Shown here in pieces: positions 36,357-45,256 of a stretch of 64,000 bases of DNA (the stretch's first letter is position 1; every line of letters starts with the position of its first letter). The position numbers were made by a program, and so were the translations under genes. The stretch covers positions 431,233-495,232 of the forward strand of contig NZ_LMLZ01000001.1 of assembly GCF_001422735.1 (NCBI RefSeq), given 5' to 3'. The notes below the pieces were generated by a model that saw nothing but the letters and a program-made list of their open reading frames with translations, searched no databases and was not told the origin of the DNA. Origin of the DNA: Acidovorax sp. Leaf78 (GTDB taxonomy: Bacteria; Pseudomonadota; Gammaproteobacteria; Burkholderiales; Burkholderiaceae_C).

Positions 36357-37334
36357 CTACATCAGCAGGTGCTCGCCCGCGTTGTCGCCGCCCAGGATCA
36401 CGTAGTTGACCTTGCGGATGTCCATCAGCTTCTTGCCGCCGGCGTAGCTGATGGAGCTTTGAACGTCCTGCTCCATCTCGATGAGCGTGTTGGCCAGTTG
36501 GCCCTTCACCGGCTCCAGGATGCGCTTGCCTTCGACGTGCTTGTACTCGCCCTTGTTGAAGTCGCTGGCAGAGCCGTAGTACTCCTTGAACAGCGCGCCA
36601 TCGACCTCGACGGTCTGGCCGGGCGATTCTTCGTGGCCGGCGAACAGCGAGCCGATCATCACCATGCTGGCGCCAAAGCGGATGCTCTTGGCGATGTCGC
36701 CATGGCTGCGGATGCCGCCGTCGGCAATGATGGGCTTGGTGGCCACGCGCGCGCACCACTTCAAGGCCGACAGCTGCCAGCCGCCCGTGCCAAAGCCGGT
36801 CTTGAGCTTGGTGATGCACACCTTGCCCGGGCCCACGCCCACCTTGGTCGCGTCGGCGCCCCAGTTTTCCAGGTCGATCACGGCCTCGGGCGTGGCCACG
36901 TTGCCGGCAATCACGAAAGCCTTGGGCAGGTGCTGCTTGAGGTAGCCGATCATGTTCTTCACGCTGTCGGCGTGGCCGTGCGCGATGTCGATGGTGATGT
37001 ACTCGGGCGTCAGGCCCAGGGCCACCAGCTGGTCCACGGTGTCGTAGTCGGGCTGCTTCACGCCCAGCGAGATGGAGGCGTAGCAGCCCTGCGCATGCAT
37101 GTCCTTCACGAACTGGACATTGTCCAGGTCGAAGCGGTGCATCACGTAGAAGTAGCCGTTTTTCGCCATCCAGGTGCAGATCTTTTCGTCCACCACCGTC
37201 TTCATGTTGGACGGCACCACCGGCAGCCGGAACGAGCGCCCGCCCAGCTCCACGCTGGCATTGCACTCCGAGCGGCTCTCGACGAGGCACTTGCGGGGCA
37301 GCAGCAGAACATTGTCGTAGTCGAAGATTTCCAT
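36357..37334 (-). CDS. guaC: GMP reductase
   Basis: A 325-residue TIM-barrel enzyme converting GMP to IMP and ammonia with NADPH, used in guanine nucleotide salvage. It starts '[15 protein letters not shown]' and has the active-site loop '[18 protein letters not shown]' with Cys173, '[11 protein letters not shown]', '[17 protein letters not shown]', and the monovalent cation and flap region. It lacks the CBS domains of IMP dehydrogenase, and the order of motifs fits the short GuaC2-like form. ATG 37334. Stops 24 bp from the convergent hydrolase. Confidence 0.93.
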   Translation of the reverse strand: MEIFDYDNVLLLPRKCLVESRSECNASVELGGRSFRLPVVPSNMKTVVDEKICTWMAKNGYFYVMHRFDLDNVQFVKDMHAQGCYASISLGVKQPDYDTVDQLVALGLTPEYITIDIAHGHADSVKNMIGYLKQHLPKAFVIAGNVATPEAVIDLENWGADATKVGVGPGKVCITKLKTGFGTGGWQLSALKWCARVATKPIIADGGIRSHGDIAKSIRFGASMVMIGSLFAGHEESPGQTVEVDGALFKEYYGSASDFNKGEYKHVEGKRILEPVKGQLANTLIEMEQDVQSSISYAGGKKLMDIRKVNYVILGGDNAGEHLLM

Positions 37335-37607
37335 GAGATTCCAAGCTCCATCAAAGGACGCAGCAAAACGATTTTTGCTGCGGTGGGCGCTTGGCTTGCC
37401 CCGGCTTGGTTTGTGGGCGGGGCCGTGGTGGCCGCTCCGAACCCCGCACTGCGCGGGCACAAAAAAACCGGGCGTCAAGAAACTTGGGCCCGGTGATTGA
37501 TTCTACCCGCCTGTTCAGTGCACGTTATAACGATGCGGGTATGACCGGTATGGCCTTGCTGCTTTCAGGTCGCAGGGTCGGCCCTTTGGGCGGCCACCGC
37601 GTTGGGG

Positions 37608-38321
37608 TCAGCGGCAGGCGGACTGTGCAGCCGCCACCATGCGCCCCTGAGCGTCCTGCACCCAGCCCACCATGCGCAAGCGCTCTGGCTGCGAGCCTTC
37701 GGGGATGCGCATGGGGCGAATCTCCTTCCAACCCGAACGCTCCTTTTTTGATAGCTGGTTGCGCCCGTCCCATGTGCCCTGCAGCAGATTGCGCACCACA
37801 TTGCGCGCTACCGCGGTGCCTTCGGCGCCTGCAGGGATCGACTCCACCATCAGCAGGTTGAACGTCCAGGGGCCCTCGGCTGCACCGCGCTGCGAGCCGC
37901 CCCGTGGTGGGGTGAGCGAAATCGCCGCACCGAGATAGTCATTGAACGGCAACCCGTGGGCCACGCGCAGCCGGCCGGGCGCGGGGGCTTCGGTGGTGGC
38001 GATGTGCACATCCGATCGCGTCGGCACGCTGCGCCCCAGCGCCTGCAAACGTGCCAGCGCATCGTTGGTGGCCGCTGCCGACAGTGGGGCATCGTCGCCT
38101 GCGGCGGTCGGCACGATCCAGTCGATGACCAGTGCAGCGGACTGCGCCGACGGCGCAGGCGTGTTCGGCTCGCCCCAGCAGGCCTCGCAATCGGCGCTGA
38201 TGAAGCGTTCGAGCACGGCGACAGGCCGGGGTTGACCGTCGCTGGAGCAGGTGGCTTGCGCAGAAGCAAGCAGCGGCAGGCAGGCGCTGATGAGCGTGGC
38301 AGCAGCTACGGCAGACCGCAT
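37608..38321 (-). CDS. Exported protein with a thioredoxin-like CxxC, unknown function
   Basis: A 237-residue protein. The signal peptide ends 'LLASAQA' near residue 22. The mature start 'VAVLERFISADCEACWGE' resembles the redox turn of thioredoxin-fold proteins (a CEAC motif after a beta-strand), similar in layout to DUF1223 proteins, but I cannot place it firmly. Residues near 194 ('RNQLSKKERS') are encoded by a copy of the dispersed TAGCTGC repeat, so that segment is an insertion. It begins one base after the upstream lipoprotein gene's stop, an operon. Cys also occurs near the C-terminus. Confidence 0.7.
   Translation of the reverse strand: MRSAVAAATLISACLPLLASAQATCSSDGQPRPVAVLERFISADCEACWGEPNTPAPSAQSAALVIDWIVPTAAGDDAPLSAAATNDALARLQALGRSVPTRSDVHIATTEAPAPGRLRVAHGLPFNDYLGAAISLTPPRGGSQRGAAEGPWTFNLLMVESIPAGAEGTAVARNVVRNLLQGTWDGRNQLSKKERSGWKEIRPMRIPEGSQPERLRMVGWVQDAQGRMVAAAQSACR
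37744..37768 (+). repeat. Dispersed TAGCTGC-type repeat, copy 7 (inside an exported-protein gene)
   Basis: TTTTTTGATAGCTGGTTGCGCC, in frame on the minus strand as the QLSKK region. Half of the family palindrome plus the GCGC tail. Confidence 0.5.
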
Positions 38322-38322
38322 G

Positions 38323-38934
38323 TCAGGTACCGGTCCGGCATTCGGGGGGGAGCGGCGTACCCGGAATCACAACCTCGGGGCGGCACGGATCGGCCTTGCG
38401 CACCTGCCGGATGCCTGCGGTGTAGTCCTCTTGTGCAACCCGAGCAGCGGTGCCGTCGGGCATATAGGCTGTGAATTCGTAGCTCAGGTTTGTGAGGGTT
38501 TGAGAATCCACGCTGATGGCGTATTTGCAAGCAGCCTCCTGGGCCCACAGCTGGCTGCTGGACTGGGCAAGGCCCTTGGCCTGGATCTGAGGTGCGTAGT
38601 GGCTCTGCAGCACCAACAGGTTGCTGGTCACCCGGTACTGGGCCAGACCTTGCGCGTTGCGCATCGGGGTATCCACCGTCTGCACCGACACAGGTGCCCA
38701 TGTGCGGGGGCCGACCGCCTGGACCGGCCATGCAAAGGGCTGCACATGCGCAACCATCCAGGCGCACACGGCGGCATCCTGCGAGTACGTCAATGCAGGC
38801 ATGGGTACAAGCGGCGGCACACCTGCGCCGGGGCCTTCTTGCGCCGTATCTCCGTTGCCACCGCCGCAGCCGGCCAGCACGACCGACAGTGTTGTTGCGC
38901 AAGCCAGCACGTGCCGGCGAATGTTGTCCTTCAC
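38323..38934 (-). CDS. Lipoprotein of unknown function
   Basis: A 203-residue lipoprotein, not recognised. Start GTG 38934 lies 8 bp after GGGAGGA and gives 'VKDNIRRHVLACATTLSVVLAGC', a lipoprotein signal with lipobox LAGC; the longer ATG frame from 38958 would lengthen the n-region. A Gly-rich stretch follows the Cys. Later cysteines at 'AAVCAW', 'AACKYA', 'DPCRPEV' and 'PECRTG' suggest disulfides. First gene of a two-gene unit with the exported CxxC protein, which starts one base after its stop. Divergent from uvrD. Confidence 0.65.
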   Translation of the reverse strand: MKDNIRRHVLACATTLSVVLAGCGGGNGDTAQEGPGAGVPPLVPMPALTYSQDAAVCAWMVAHVQPFAWPVQAVGPRTWAPVSVQTVDTPMRNAQGLAQYRVTSNLLVLQSHYAPQIQAKGLAQSSSQLWAQEAACKYAISVDSQTLTNLSYEFTAYMPDGTAARVAQEDYTAGIRQVRKADPCRPEVVIPGTPLPPECRTGT

Positions 38935-38987
38935 AGCAGGTTCCTCCCATGGATGCATGTCACTGCATCATAGGACGAAGGCTTTCC

Positions 38988-38993
38988 TACAAT
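38988..38993 (+). promoter_or_regulatory. -10 element of uvrD, probably leaderless
   Basis: TACAAT ends 6 bp before ATG 39000 with no Shine-Dalgarno nearby (AGGACGAAGG is 19 bp away). Transcription would start at or next to the A of the ATG. Confidence 0.5.
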
Positions 38994-38999
38994 GCCTGG

Positions 39000-41444
39000 A
39001 TGTCCCCACAAGATTCGCTAGCTGGCTTCGAGCCCCTTTCTGCGTCCGCTGCGCAGCAGCCCACGTCGCCCCTGCTGCAAAACCTCAACGACGAGCAACT
39101 GGCCGCCGTCACGCTGCCGGCAGGCCATGCGCTGATCCTGGCGGGCGCGGGGTCCGGCAAGACGCGGGTGCTCACCACCCGCATTGCCTGGCTGCTGCAA
39201 AACGGCTACGCCACGCCCGGCGGCATTCTGGCCGTGACGTTTACCAACAAGGCCGCCAAGGAGATGGTGGCACGGCTGTCAGCCATGCTGCCGGTGAACG
39301 TGCGCGGCATGTGGATCGGCACCTTTCACGGCCTGTGCAACCGCCTGCTGCGCGCGCACCACAAGGCTGCGGGGCTGCCGCAGTCGTTCCAGATCCTTGA
39401 CACGCAAGACCAGCTCTCGGCCATCAAGCGCCTGTGCAAGCAGTACAACGTCGATGAAGAGCGGTTTCCGCCCAAGCAGCTGTCGTACTTCATCGCCAGC
39501 TGCAAGGAAGAGGGCATGCGCCCCGGCGACGTGCCCACGCAAGACAGCGACAGCCGCAAGAAGGTCGAGGTCTATCAGCTGTACGAAGAGCAATGCCAGC
39601 GCGAAGGCGTGGTCGATTTCGGCGAGCTGATGCTGCGCAGCTACGAACTGCTGCGCGACAACGAACCCATCCGCGAGCACTACCAGCGCCGCTTCGCGCA
39701 CATCCTGGTCGACGAGTTTCAGGACACCAACAAGCTGCAGTACGCCTGGCTCAAGCAGCTGGCCGGCAATGAGATCAGCGGGCGCTTCGAGGCGCGCGGC
39801 AGCGTGATCGCGGTGGGCGACGATGACCAGAGCATCTATGCCTTCCGCGGTGCACGCGTGGGCAACATGGCCGACTTCGTGCGCGAGTTCGACGTGCAGC
39901 GGCAGATCAAGCTCGAGCAGAACTACCGCAGCTACAGCAACATCCTCGACTCGGCCAACACGCTCATCAGCCACAACAGCAAGCGCCTGGGCAAGAACCT
40001 GCGCACCACGCAGGGCCCTGGCGAGCCGGTGCGGGTGTACGAGGCCAGCACCGACCTGGCGGAGGCGCAGTGGATGGTCGACGAGATCCGGCAGCTCGTG
40101 CGCAGCGATGGCTTCGAGCGCAAGGAGATCGCCGTGCTCTACCGCAGCAATGCCCAAAGCCGGGTGATCGAATCGGCGCTGTTCAACGCCAGCGTGCCCT
40201 ACCGCGTGTACGGCGGCCTGCGCTTCTTCGAGCGCGCCGAAATCAAGCACGCGCTGGCGTACCTGCGCCTATTGGAGAACCCGCAGGACGACACCAGCTT
40301 CTTGCGCGTCGTCAACTTTCCGCCGCGCGGCATTGGCGCGCGCAGCATCGAGGTGCTGCAGGACGCAGCCCGCGCCACCGGCTGCTCACTGCACGATGCC
40401 GTGAGCGCGGTGCCGGGCAAGGCGGGGGCCAACCTGGGCGCGTTCGTCGCGATGGTGGACGTGCTGCGCGAGCAGACCCAGGGCCTCAACCTGCGCGGCA
40501 TCATCGAGCAGATGCTCGAATCGTCGGGCCTGCTGGAGCACTACCGCGCAGAAAAAGAAGGCGCCGACCGCATCGAGAACCTGGAAGAACTGGTCAACGC
40601 GGCCGAGAGCTTTGTCACGCAAGAGGGCTTTGGCCGTGACGCCGTGGCCCTGCCGCTGGATGAGCACGGCAGCCCCCTCACGCAGAGCGCGGTCAGCCAG
40701 GGCCTGGACCCCAACGCCCCCGTGCTGGACGAGGCGCTGCAGCAGCCCACGCCCGGCATCGTCGACGCCGACACGGGCGAGACGCTGTCACCACTGGCCG
40801 CATTCCTCACGCACGCGGCGCTCGAAGCGGGTGACAACCAGGCCCAGGCCGGGCAGGACGCGGTGCAACTGATGACGGTGCACGCCAGCAAGGGCCTGGA
40901 GTTCGACGGCGTGTTCATCGGCGGCATGGAAGAGGGCCTGTTCCCGCACGAAAACTCCGCCAACGAGCGCGATGGCCTCGAAGAAGAGCGCCGCCTGATG
41001 TACGTGGCCATCACCCGCGCACGCAAGCGCCTGTACCTCAGCCATTCGCAGACCCGCATGTTGCATGGGCAGACGCGCTACAACATCAAGAGCCGCTTCT
41101 TCGAAGAGCTGCCCGAAGCCGCGCTCAAGTGGATCACGCCCAAGCAACAGGGCTTTGGTACGTATGCTCCTAATTCAGGAGCTGGTAGCGCTTATGGGTC
41201 CAGCGGTAGAGGCCCTTTTGGCTTCAAATCCGAGACCTTTGCCAGCCCCCCGGTGCCGGTGCAGAAGGCGGCGCCCTCGCACGGACTGCGGGCGGGTGTT
41301 GCGGTCTTCCACACCAAGTTCGGCGAAGGCAAGGTGCTGGCGATCGAAGGCACGGGCGACGACGCGCGCGCGCAGGTCAACTTTCCGCGCCACGGCACCA
41401 AGTGGCTGGCGCTGTCGGTGGCCAAGCTCACGGTGGTGGACTGA
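39000..41444 (+). CDS. uvrD: UvrD/PcrA-type DNA helicase
   Basis: An 814-residue superfamily 1A 3'-5' helicase for nucleotide-excision and mismatch repair. Motif I 'AGAGSGKT' is at 48-55, motif II DEFQDT begins at 238, motif III 'GDDDQSIYAFRGA', motif IV-V regions include 'LEQNYRS' and 'VQLMTVHASKGLEFDGVFI', and motif VI 'RLMYVAITRARKRLYL'. A C-terminal Tudor-like domain ('GLRAGVAVFHTKFGEGKVLAIEG') closes it. Residues about 723-733 in the linker between these are encoded by a dispersed repeat copy, an in-frame insertion. The ATG has no Shine-Dalgarno and a TACAAT 6 bp upstream. Confidence 0.95.
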   Translation: MSPQDSLAGFEPLSASAAQQPTSPLLQNLNDEQLAAVTLPAGHALILAGAGSGKTRVLTTRIAWLLQNGYATPGGILAVTFTNKAAKEMVARLSAMLPVNVRGMWIGTFHGLCNRLLRAHHKAAGLPQSFQILDTQDQLSAIKRLCKQYNVDEERFPPKQLSYFIASCKEEGMRPGDVPTQDSDSRKKVEVYQLYEEQCQREGVVDFGELMLRSYELLRDNEPIREHYQRRFAHILVDEFQDTNKLQYAWLKQLAGNEISGRFEARGSVIAVGDDDQSIYAFRGARVGNMADFVREFDVQRQIKLEQNYRSYSNILDSANTLISHNSKRLGKNLRTTQGPGEPVRVYEASTDLAEAQWMVDEIRQLVRSDGFERKEIAVLYRSNAQSRVIESALFNASVPYRVYGGLRFFERAEIKHALAYLRLLENPQDDTSFLRVVNFPPRGIGARSIEVLQDAARATGCSLHDAVSAVPGKAGANLGAFVAMVDVLREQTQGLNLRGIIEQMLESSGLLEHYRAEKEGADRIENLEELVNAAESFVTQEGFGRDAVALPLDEHGSPLTQSAVSQGLDPNAPVLDEALQQPTPGIVDADTGETLSPLAAFLTHAALEAGDNQAQAGQDAVQLMTVHASKGLEFDGVFIGGMEEGLFPHENSANERDGLEEERRLMYVAITRARKRLYLSHSQTRMLHGQTRYNIKSRFFEELPEAALKWITPKQQGFGTYAPNSGAGSAYGSSGRGPFGFKSETFASPPVPVQKAAPSHGLRAGVAVFHTKFGEGKVLAIEGTGDDARAQVNFPRHGTKWLALSVAKLTVVD
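41166..41197 (+). repeat. Dispersed TAGCTGC-type repeat, copy 8 (inside uvrD)
   Basis: CTCCTAATTCAGGAG forms a 5-bp palindrome, followed by CTGGTAGCGCTTATGG, the family tail. In frame in uvrD, encoding the Gly/Ser linker around 'PNSGAGSAYG'. Confidence 0.65.
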
Positions 41445-41456
41445 AGCAAGCCCGCC

Positions 41457-41894
41457 ATGCCGATGAGCAGCACGCTGTCGTGGCGCACGCAGTGGGCCGA
41501 GTACCGCAGGCCCTGGAAACTGTCCGCCCTGGCCGTGGGCATCGGTTTGCTGCTGCTGGGAGCTGAGCTGACGCCCGCGCCAGACTGGGACGTCCCCATC
41601 AGCTTCATCATGGGCCTGCTGGCGTATGCCACCGCTCCCTGGAGCTTGCGCGTGCTCATGGAGCGGCAGTGGCGCGTTCTGCCCCTGGCGGTGTTCATGA
41701 CATGGTTCACCGTCGACGGGTGCTACGCGATCTACTGGTATGTGAAGGACCCGGCCGTGCTGGAGCTGATGCGGGACGTGAACTTTCTCGCCTCACTGAC
41801 GCTGTACGGCATGTGCGGCTTGGTGTGGCTGTACCAGGGGTCGCTGCGGCAGGGCTGGCAGGCCCTCTGTCAGCCCCGCTTGTCGCGCCGGTGA
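41457..41894 (+). CDS. Small membrane protein of unknown function
   Basis: A 145-residue hydrophobic protein, not recognised. Predicted helices: about residues 20-36, 47-62, 72-94 (with an aromatic-rich 'DGCYAIYWYV') and 108-124. Start ATG 41457 or 41463; no strong Shine-Dalgarno. It follows uvrD by 12 bp on the same strand and may be co-transcribed. GC content matches the chromosome. Confidence 0.6.
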   Translation: MPMSSTLSWRTQWAEYRRPWKLSALAVGIGLLLLGAELTPAPDWDVPISFIMGLLAYATAPWSLRVLMERQWRVLPLAVFMTWFTVDGCYAIYWYVKDPAVLELMRDVNFLASLTLYGMCGLVWLYQGSLRQGWQALCQPRLSRR

Positions 41895-42286
41895 GCGCCA
41901 TGCCGCACCACCGTTGAAAGGCATGTGTTGAGCGTTGCGGCTGCACCTGGTCCTATTTGGCTGTGGGTCCCGCCATCGTGATCTTCATGGCCTGCACAAG
42001 CCGTGGGAGTGTTTCGTGCTTCGCAATGCTGTAACGCACTGTGAGGCTCTTCATTGAGTTTTCATAACTCGGTGAAACGGTGGATTGCCCTGCACTATTG
42101 CGCCAGGCCTGCCTGCTCAGCGTCATTGCCCAGCTTCTTTGCCATTCCAACGGTCGTGCTGCAGCGCTGCAAAGCAGCCTACAACTCCTTACCCCTGCGC
42201 GGCCAGGGTCTCCAAGAATGGGTCAACGCATGGCGCCCATCCTCTGTTCCCTGGCGTCCACTGCGATCCATTCTGGGAGGACAACC
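41895..42286. other. Intergenic region before the envelope operon
   Basis: 392 bp without a convincing gene. A 65-codon minus-strand frame (42150-41953) ends 'LVQAMKITMAGPTAK' and could be a remnant of a helix-turn-helix protein, but has no Shine-Dalgarno or clear family. GGGAGGA at 42274-42280 is the Shine-Dalgarno of the next gene. Confidence 0.45.
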
Positions 42287-42925
42287 ATGGCATCACCCCC
42301 GTCGCTATATGCATCCGAATTTCGTTTCCAACCTGTGAGCCGGGCTGCCGCTGTCGTGCTGCTCGCCAGCTGGCTGGCCGCCTGCGGGGATCGCGCCAAC
42401 GAGACAGCGGCAGCACCGTCGACAGGGGCGGCAGCGGCGGCATCACCGGCATCTCCCGCAGTGCCTGCAGTGGCTGCCACGCCGGTGTCGCCGGCCCATC
42501 CGACTGCTGCTCCTGCTGTCGCCGCTGTGCAGGCCGCACCCGTCAAGTTGCCACTGGCCGTACAGGGGGTCGCACCTGCGGGGCTGACCGTGCGCATCAA
42601 AGGTGCCGAAGTGGGTGGCGATGCCACCGTGCTGGACGTGAGCATCTCGTTCGCCAACCGCATCACCAACTCGACGATGCTGGCGCTGGCCGACACCTAC
42701 CTGCAGGACGAAAGCGGCGCCAAGCTGCACATCCAGCGCCCCGAAGGCAACCGGGACATCACCATCCGCGAAGGACAAACGCTGGAGGGGCAGCTCGTCT
42801 TTATGGGCAGCGTGGCGACCAGCGCGCGGCAGCTCAAGCTGGTCTTCAACGACGGCAACCAGGGCGACAACATCGTGGCACCTGGCCTGGCCATCGACGT
42901 GCCACTGCCCGCCGCCAAGGGCTGA
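42287..42925 (+). CDS. Lipoprotein with Ala/Pro-rich linker and Ig-like domain
   Basis: A 212-residue lipoprotein. ATG 42287 follows GGGAGGA. The signal ends in 'SWLAACG' with lipobox LAAC at about residue 33. Residues 38-90 are Ala/Pro/Val-rich, a likely flexible spacer. From about 98 a beta-rich domain ('GLTVRIKGAEVGGDATVLDVSISFANR' in pieces and 'REGQTLEGQLVFMG') resembles small Ig-like accessory domains, without firm family. First gene of an operon with the OmpA-like and zinc-ribbon genes (spacers of 4 and 10 bp), so an envelope role is likely. Confidence 0.72.
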   Translation: MASPPSLYASEFRFQPVSRAAAVVLLASWLAACGDRANETAAAPSTGAAAAASPASPAVPAVAATPVSPAHPTAAPAVAAVQAAPVKLPLAVQGVAPAGLTVRIKGAEVGGDATVLDVSISFANRITNSTMLALADTYLQDESGAKLHIQRPEGNRDITIREGQTLEGQLVFMGSVATSARQLKLVFNDGNQGDNIVAPGLAIDVPLPAAKG

Positions 42926-42929
42926 CCGC

Positions 42930-43706
42930 GTGGGGTGTGTGCGATCCAATGCAGTCTCGCAAGGCCTGGTGCTTGCGTCGGTGGCAGTGGGGCTTGTGGC
43001 AACGCTGCTGATGACCCCGTCGGTGGGTTGGGCACAGCAGGTGCGAGGCGCTGATGTGCGCAGCGGCCGGTCGCTGAAAGACTTGCCCACGCAATTGCGG
43101 CCGGCTGCCGCAGCACCCGCCACACGGCTCAGCCCGGTAGATGGGCAGGGAGCGCTCGGCGCCTCATCGCGGCAGACCTTACTCCAGGCCGCAGCGCCCG
43201 CCACCTCGCTGGCGGCTGCAGCACAGCCGCAGACGACGCTGCTGCGGCAGGCAGAGGTGCCGCCGCAGCGGCTGGCCATCACCCGCAGCTTGCTCGCAGA
43301 GCTCCATGCGCGGCCTACCGCGCAGCAAGCGATCTCCATCGACCTGCCTGCCGACGTGCTGTTCGATTTTGACAAGGCCACCCTGCGGCCTGATGCGCTG
43401 CCCACGCTGCAGAAGGCGGCAGAGCTGATCCAGAGCTATCCGAGCGCGCCGTTGCGCGTCGTGGGCCACACCGACAGCAAAGGCTCCGATGACTACAACG
43501 ACACGCTGTCGCAGCGCCGCTCTCAGGCAGTGGCGCATGCACTGCAAGAGCGCACGGGCCGCAGTGCCGCAGCCCAGGGGCGCGGCAAGCGCGAACCTGT
43601 GGCTGCCAACACCACGCCGGACGGCCAGGACGACCCCGCGGGCCGCCAGCGCAACCGGCGCGTGCAGATATTGATCGAGCCACCGGCGGGTGGCGTCCCC
43701 TCATGA
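42930..43706 (+). CDS. OmpA-family protein
   Basis: A 258-residue envelope protein. GTG 42930 gives an N-terminal signal with hydrophobic core 'LVLASVAVGLVATLLM' and probable cleavage after 'SVGWAQ'; GTG 42939 is an alternative. A low-complexity Ala/Gln region (about 45-110) leads to a C-terminal OmpA-like domain (from about 138): 'DVLFDFDKATLRPDALPTL', 'LRVVGHTDSKGSDDYNDTLSQRRSQAVAHAL' in pieces, and 'NRRVQILIE'. The domain should bind diaminopimelate of peptidoglycan (Asp and Arg of HTDSKG...LSQRR). Second gene of its operon. Confidence 0.88.
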   Translation: MGCVRSNAVSQGLVLASVAVGLVATLLMTPSVGWAQQVRGADVRSGRSLKDLPTQLRPAAAAPATRLSPVDGQGALGASSRQTLLQAAAPATSLAAAAQPQTTLLRQAEVPPQRLAITRSLLAELHARPTAQQAISIDLPADVLFDFDKATLRPDALPTLQKAAELIQSYPSAPLRVVGHTDSKGSDDYNDTLSQRRSQAVAHALQERTGRSAAAQGRGKREPVAANTTPDGQDDPAGRQRNRRVQILIEPPAGGVPS

Positions 43707-43716
43707 AGGAGAGCTT

Positions 43717-43986
43717 ATGGCGTTGATCACATGCCCCGACTGCAACCGACAGGTGTCCTCACTGGCCGTGGCCTGTCCGGGGTGCGGCTACCCCATCGCT
43801 TCGGCCCATGGCGAGTTGGGCCCGGGCGGCCAGAAGCCGCTCAGCGCCCTGCAGTCGCCCCAGGTGTGGGGCCGTGTGACCGGCGTGGTGGGCGCCTGGC
43901 TGGTCGCACCGTGGATCGCCCGCATGCTGGCCGTGGTGGGCGCCTGCGTGATGGGGTACTTTCTGTTTCGGGGCGGCCGGCAGTGA
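43717..43986 (+). CDS. Small zinc-ribbon membrane protein
   Basis: An 89-residue protein. Residues 6-24 are a zinc ribbon ('CPDCNRQVSSLAVACPGCG', two CxxC pairs), followed by a linker and one or two hydrophobic helices (about 52-66 and 68-83) before a basic 'FRGGRQ' end. AAGGAGA is 5 bp before ATG 43717. Third gene of the envelope operon. Such CPxC ribbon plus membrane-helix proteins are common and mostly uncharacterised. Confidence 0.82.
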   Translation: MALITCPDCNRQVSSLAVACPGCGYPIASAHGELGPGGQKPLSALQSPQVWGRVTGVVGAWLVAPWIARMLAVVGACVMGYFLFRGGRQ

Positions 43987-44077
43987 GCGGATGAACTGAG
44001 GGCTGTTTGGCGCGGTGCAGCGCGGTGATTCCGTCTGAAGCAGAGGCCGTAGCAGCCGCCGGTTCACAACCGCGTCG

Positions 44078-45256
44078 TCAGAGACGCACCCAGTGGTTGT
44101 CCATACGCGCACCGGCCAGGGCGTGGGCATGCGGATGCGCGACAGGGCGGTCCCCCTGCGCGTCCTGCAGCGTGCGCGTGAGCCCTGCCGCCCAGAGCTG
44201 GTCTTGCGCATCGGCGGCCAGCGCGCATACTTCTTCGAGCGGAATCAGTCCGCGCCAGGTGCCGTCGGCCGCGAAGTGCGCCACGCCGTCGACCCGGGGG
44301 CAGCTCACCGCCCAGCCAGCGCGGGTTGCGGCAATGCTGCCACCGTAGCCATACAGCGACCGCGGCGCCGCATGCGGCGTCAGCTGGCGTCCATCGAACC
44401 GCGCCAGGATGGGCGCCGCCGCCTTCGCGGCGCTGTCGCCATGCTCGGCCTGCAGGGCAATCCCCAATGTCTTGCCATCGGGGCTCCACGCCAGGTGGCG
44501 CAGGCTCAGGCGTTTGTCCTCCAGCCGCCATTGGCCCAGCAGGTCGCCCTTGCGGCCGTCGAGCCGTACCAGAGACGAATCCATGGTGTCCAGATCGCGC
44601 TTGACCCGGCCCGTTTCAGGCGATGTGGGCACGCCGCCGTTGGCAACGATCAACGTGGGCGCGCCACGACTGCCGGTGTCCCAGATCAGTTCGTGGGCGT
44701 CGATGCCGTGGGTGGGCCACTCGGCGATTTTTTGCAGCGTGGCGGCATGCCGCACGCCGATCAAGCTCTGGCCGGTTTCCGTATCGGTTTCGGTGGTGTA
44801 GACGCGTTGGCCGTCCGGGCTGCACAGTGCATGGCCGTTGAAGGAGCGCTCTCCGTCCTGCCACAGCCACAGGGGTGGGCGGCTGCCCCGGCCTGGCTGC
44901 CAGTGCACCATCCAGTCGCCCGGTCGGCGGGACACGGCCAGCACCGCGCCGCCGGGCAGCACGCACAGGCCATGGGCGCGGGTCGGCACCTCCATCGCAG
45001 CGCGCACCTGCAGGGCCTGGCCCGCGCCTTCGTGCGCTGACAGCGAGCCTATGTAGAAGCTGCCCTCGCGCTCCCAGGCAGCCGCGAGCGAGATGCCTGC
45101 AGGGCCGCCTGCGCCGGTGCTGGCCCATGCGCTGCGCGGCAGCACCGTCCACGCGCTGAGGCCAGCGAGCATGGCCAGCACCTGCCGCCGGTTCTGCCCG
45201 AGCAAGGGGGGCGCTGGCTGCGCGCAGGGGTTGTGTTTACTAGTCACCGTCCGCAT
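44078..45256 (-). CDS. DUF1513 periplasmic protein (COG3490 type)
   Basis: A 392-residue exported protein. A twin-arginine-like 'QNRRQVLAMLAGLSAWTVLP' leads to a beta-propeller-like mature domain with repeated 'GHALCSPDGQRVYTTE', 'HLAWSPDGKTLGIA' and similar blades. It matches DUF1513, regularly last in the imelysin/di-haem operon of other proteobacteria. Biochemical role unknown; the propeller may bind protein or metal. The start overlaps the second imelysin's stop by 17 bp, showing tight coupling. Fur-controlled by inference through the operon. Confidence 0.86.
   Translation of the reverse strand: MRTVTSKHNPCAQPAPPLLGQNRRQVLAMLAGLSAWTVLPRSAWASTGAGGPAGISLAAAWEREGSFYIGSLSAHEGAGQALQVRAAMEVPTRAHGLCVLPGGAVLAVSRRPGDWMVHWQPGRGSRPPLWLWQDGERSFNGHALCSPDGQRVYTTETDTETGQSLIGVRHAATLQKIAEWPTHGIDAHELIWDTGSRGAPTLIVANGGVPTSPETGRVKRDLDTMDSSLVRLDGRKGDLLGQWRLEDKRLSLRHLAWSPDGKTLGIALQAEHGDSAAKAAAPILARFDGRQLTPHAAPRSLYGYGGSIAATRAGWAVSCPRVDGVAHFAADGTWRGLIPLEEVCALAADAQDQLWAAGLTRTLQDAQGDRPVAHPHAHALAGARMDNHWVRL

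Noticed and set aside
41953..42150. 65-codon minus-strand ORF ending MAGPTAK, possible antitoxin remnant
   Set aside because: Composition is plausible but it lacks a start context and a partner gene; kept only as a note.
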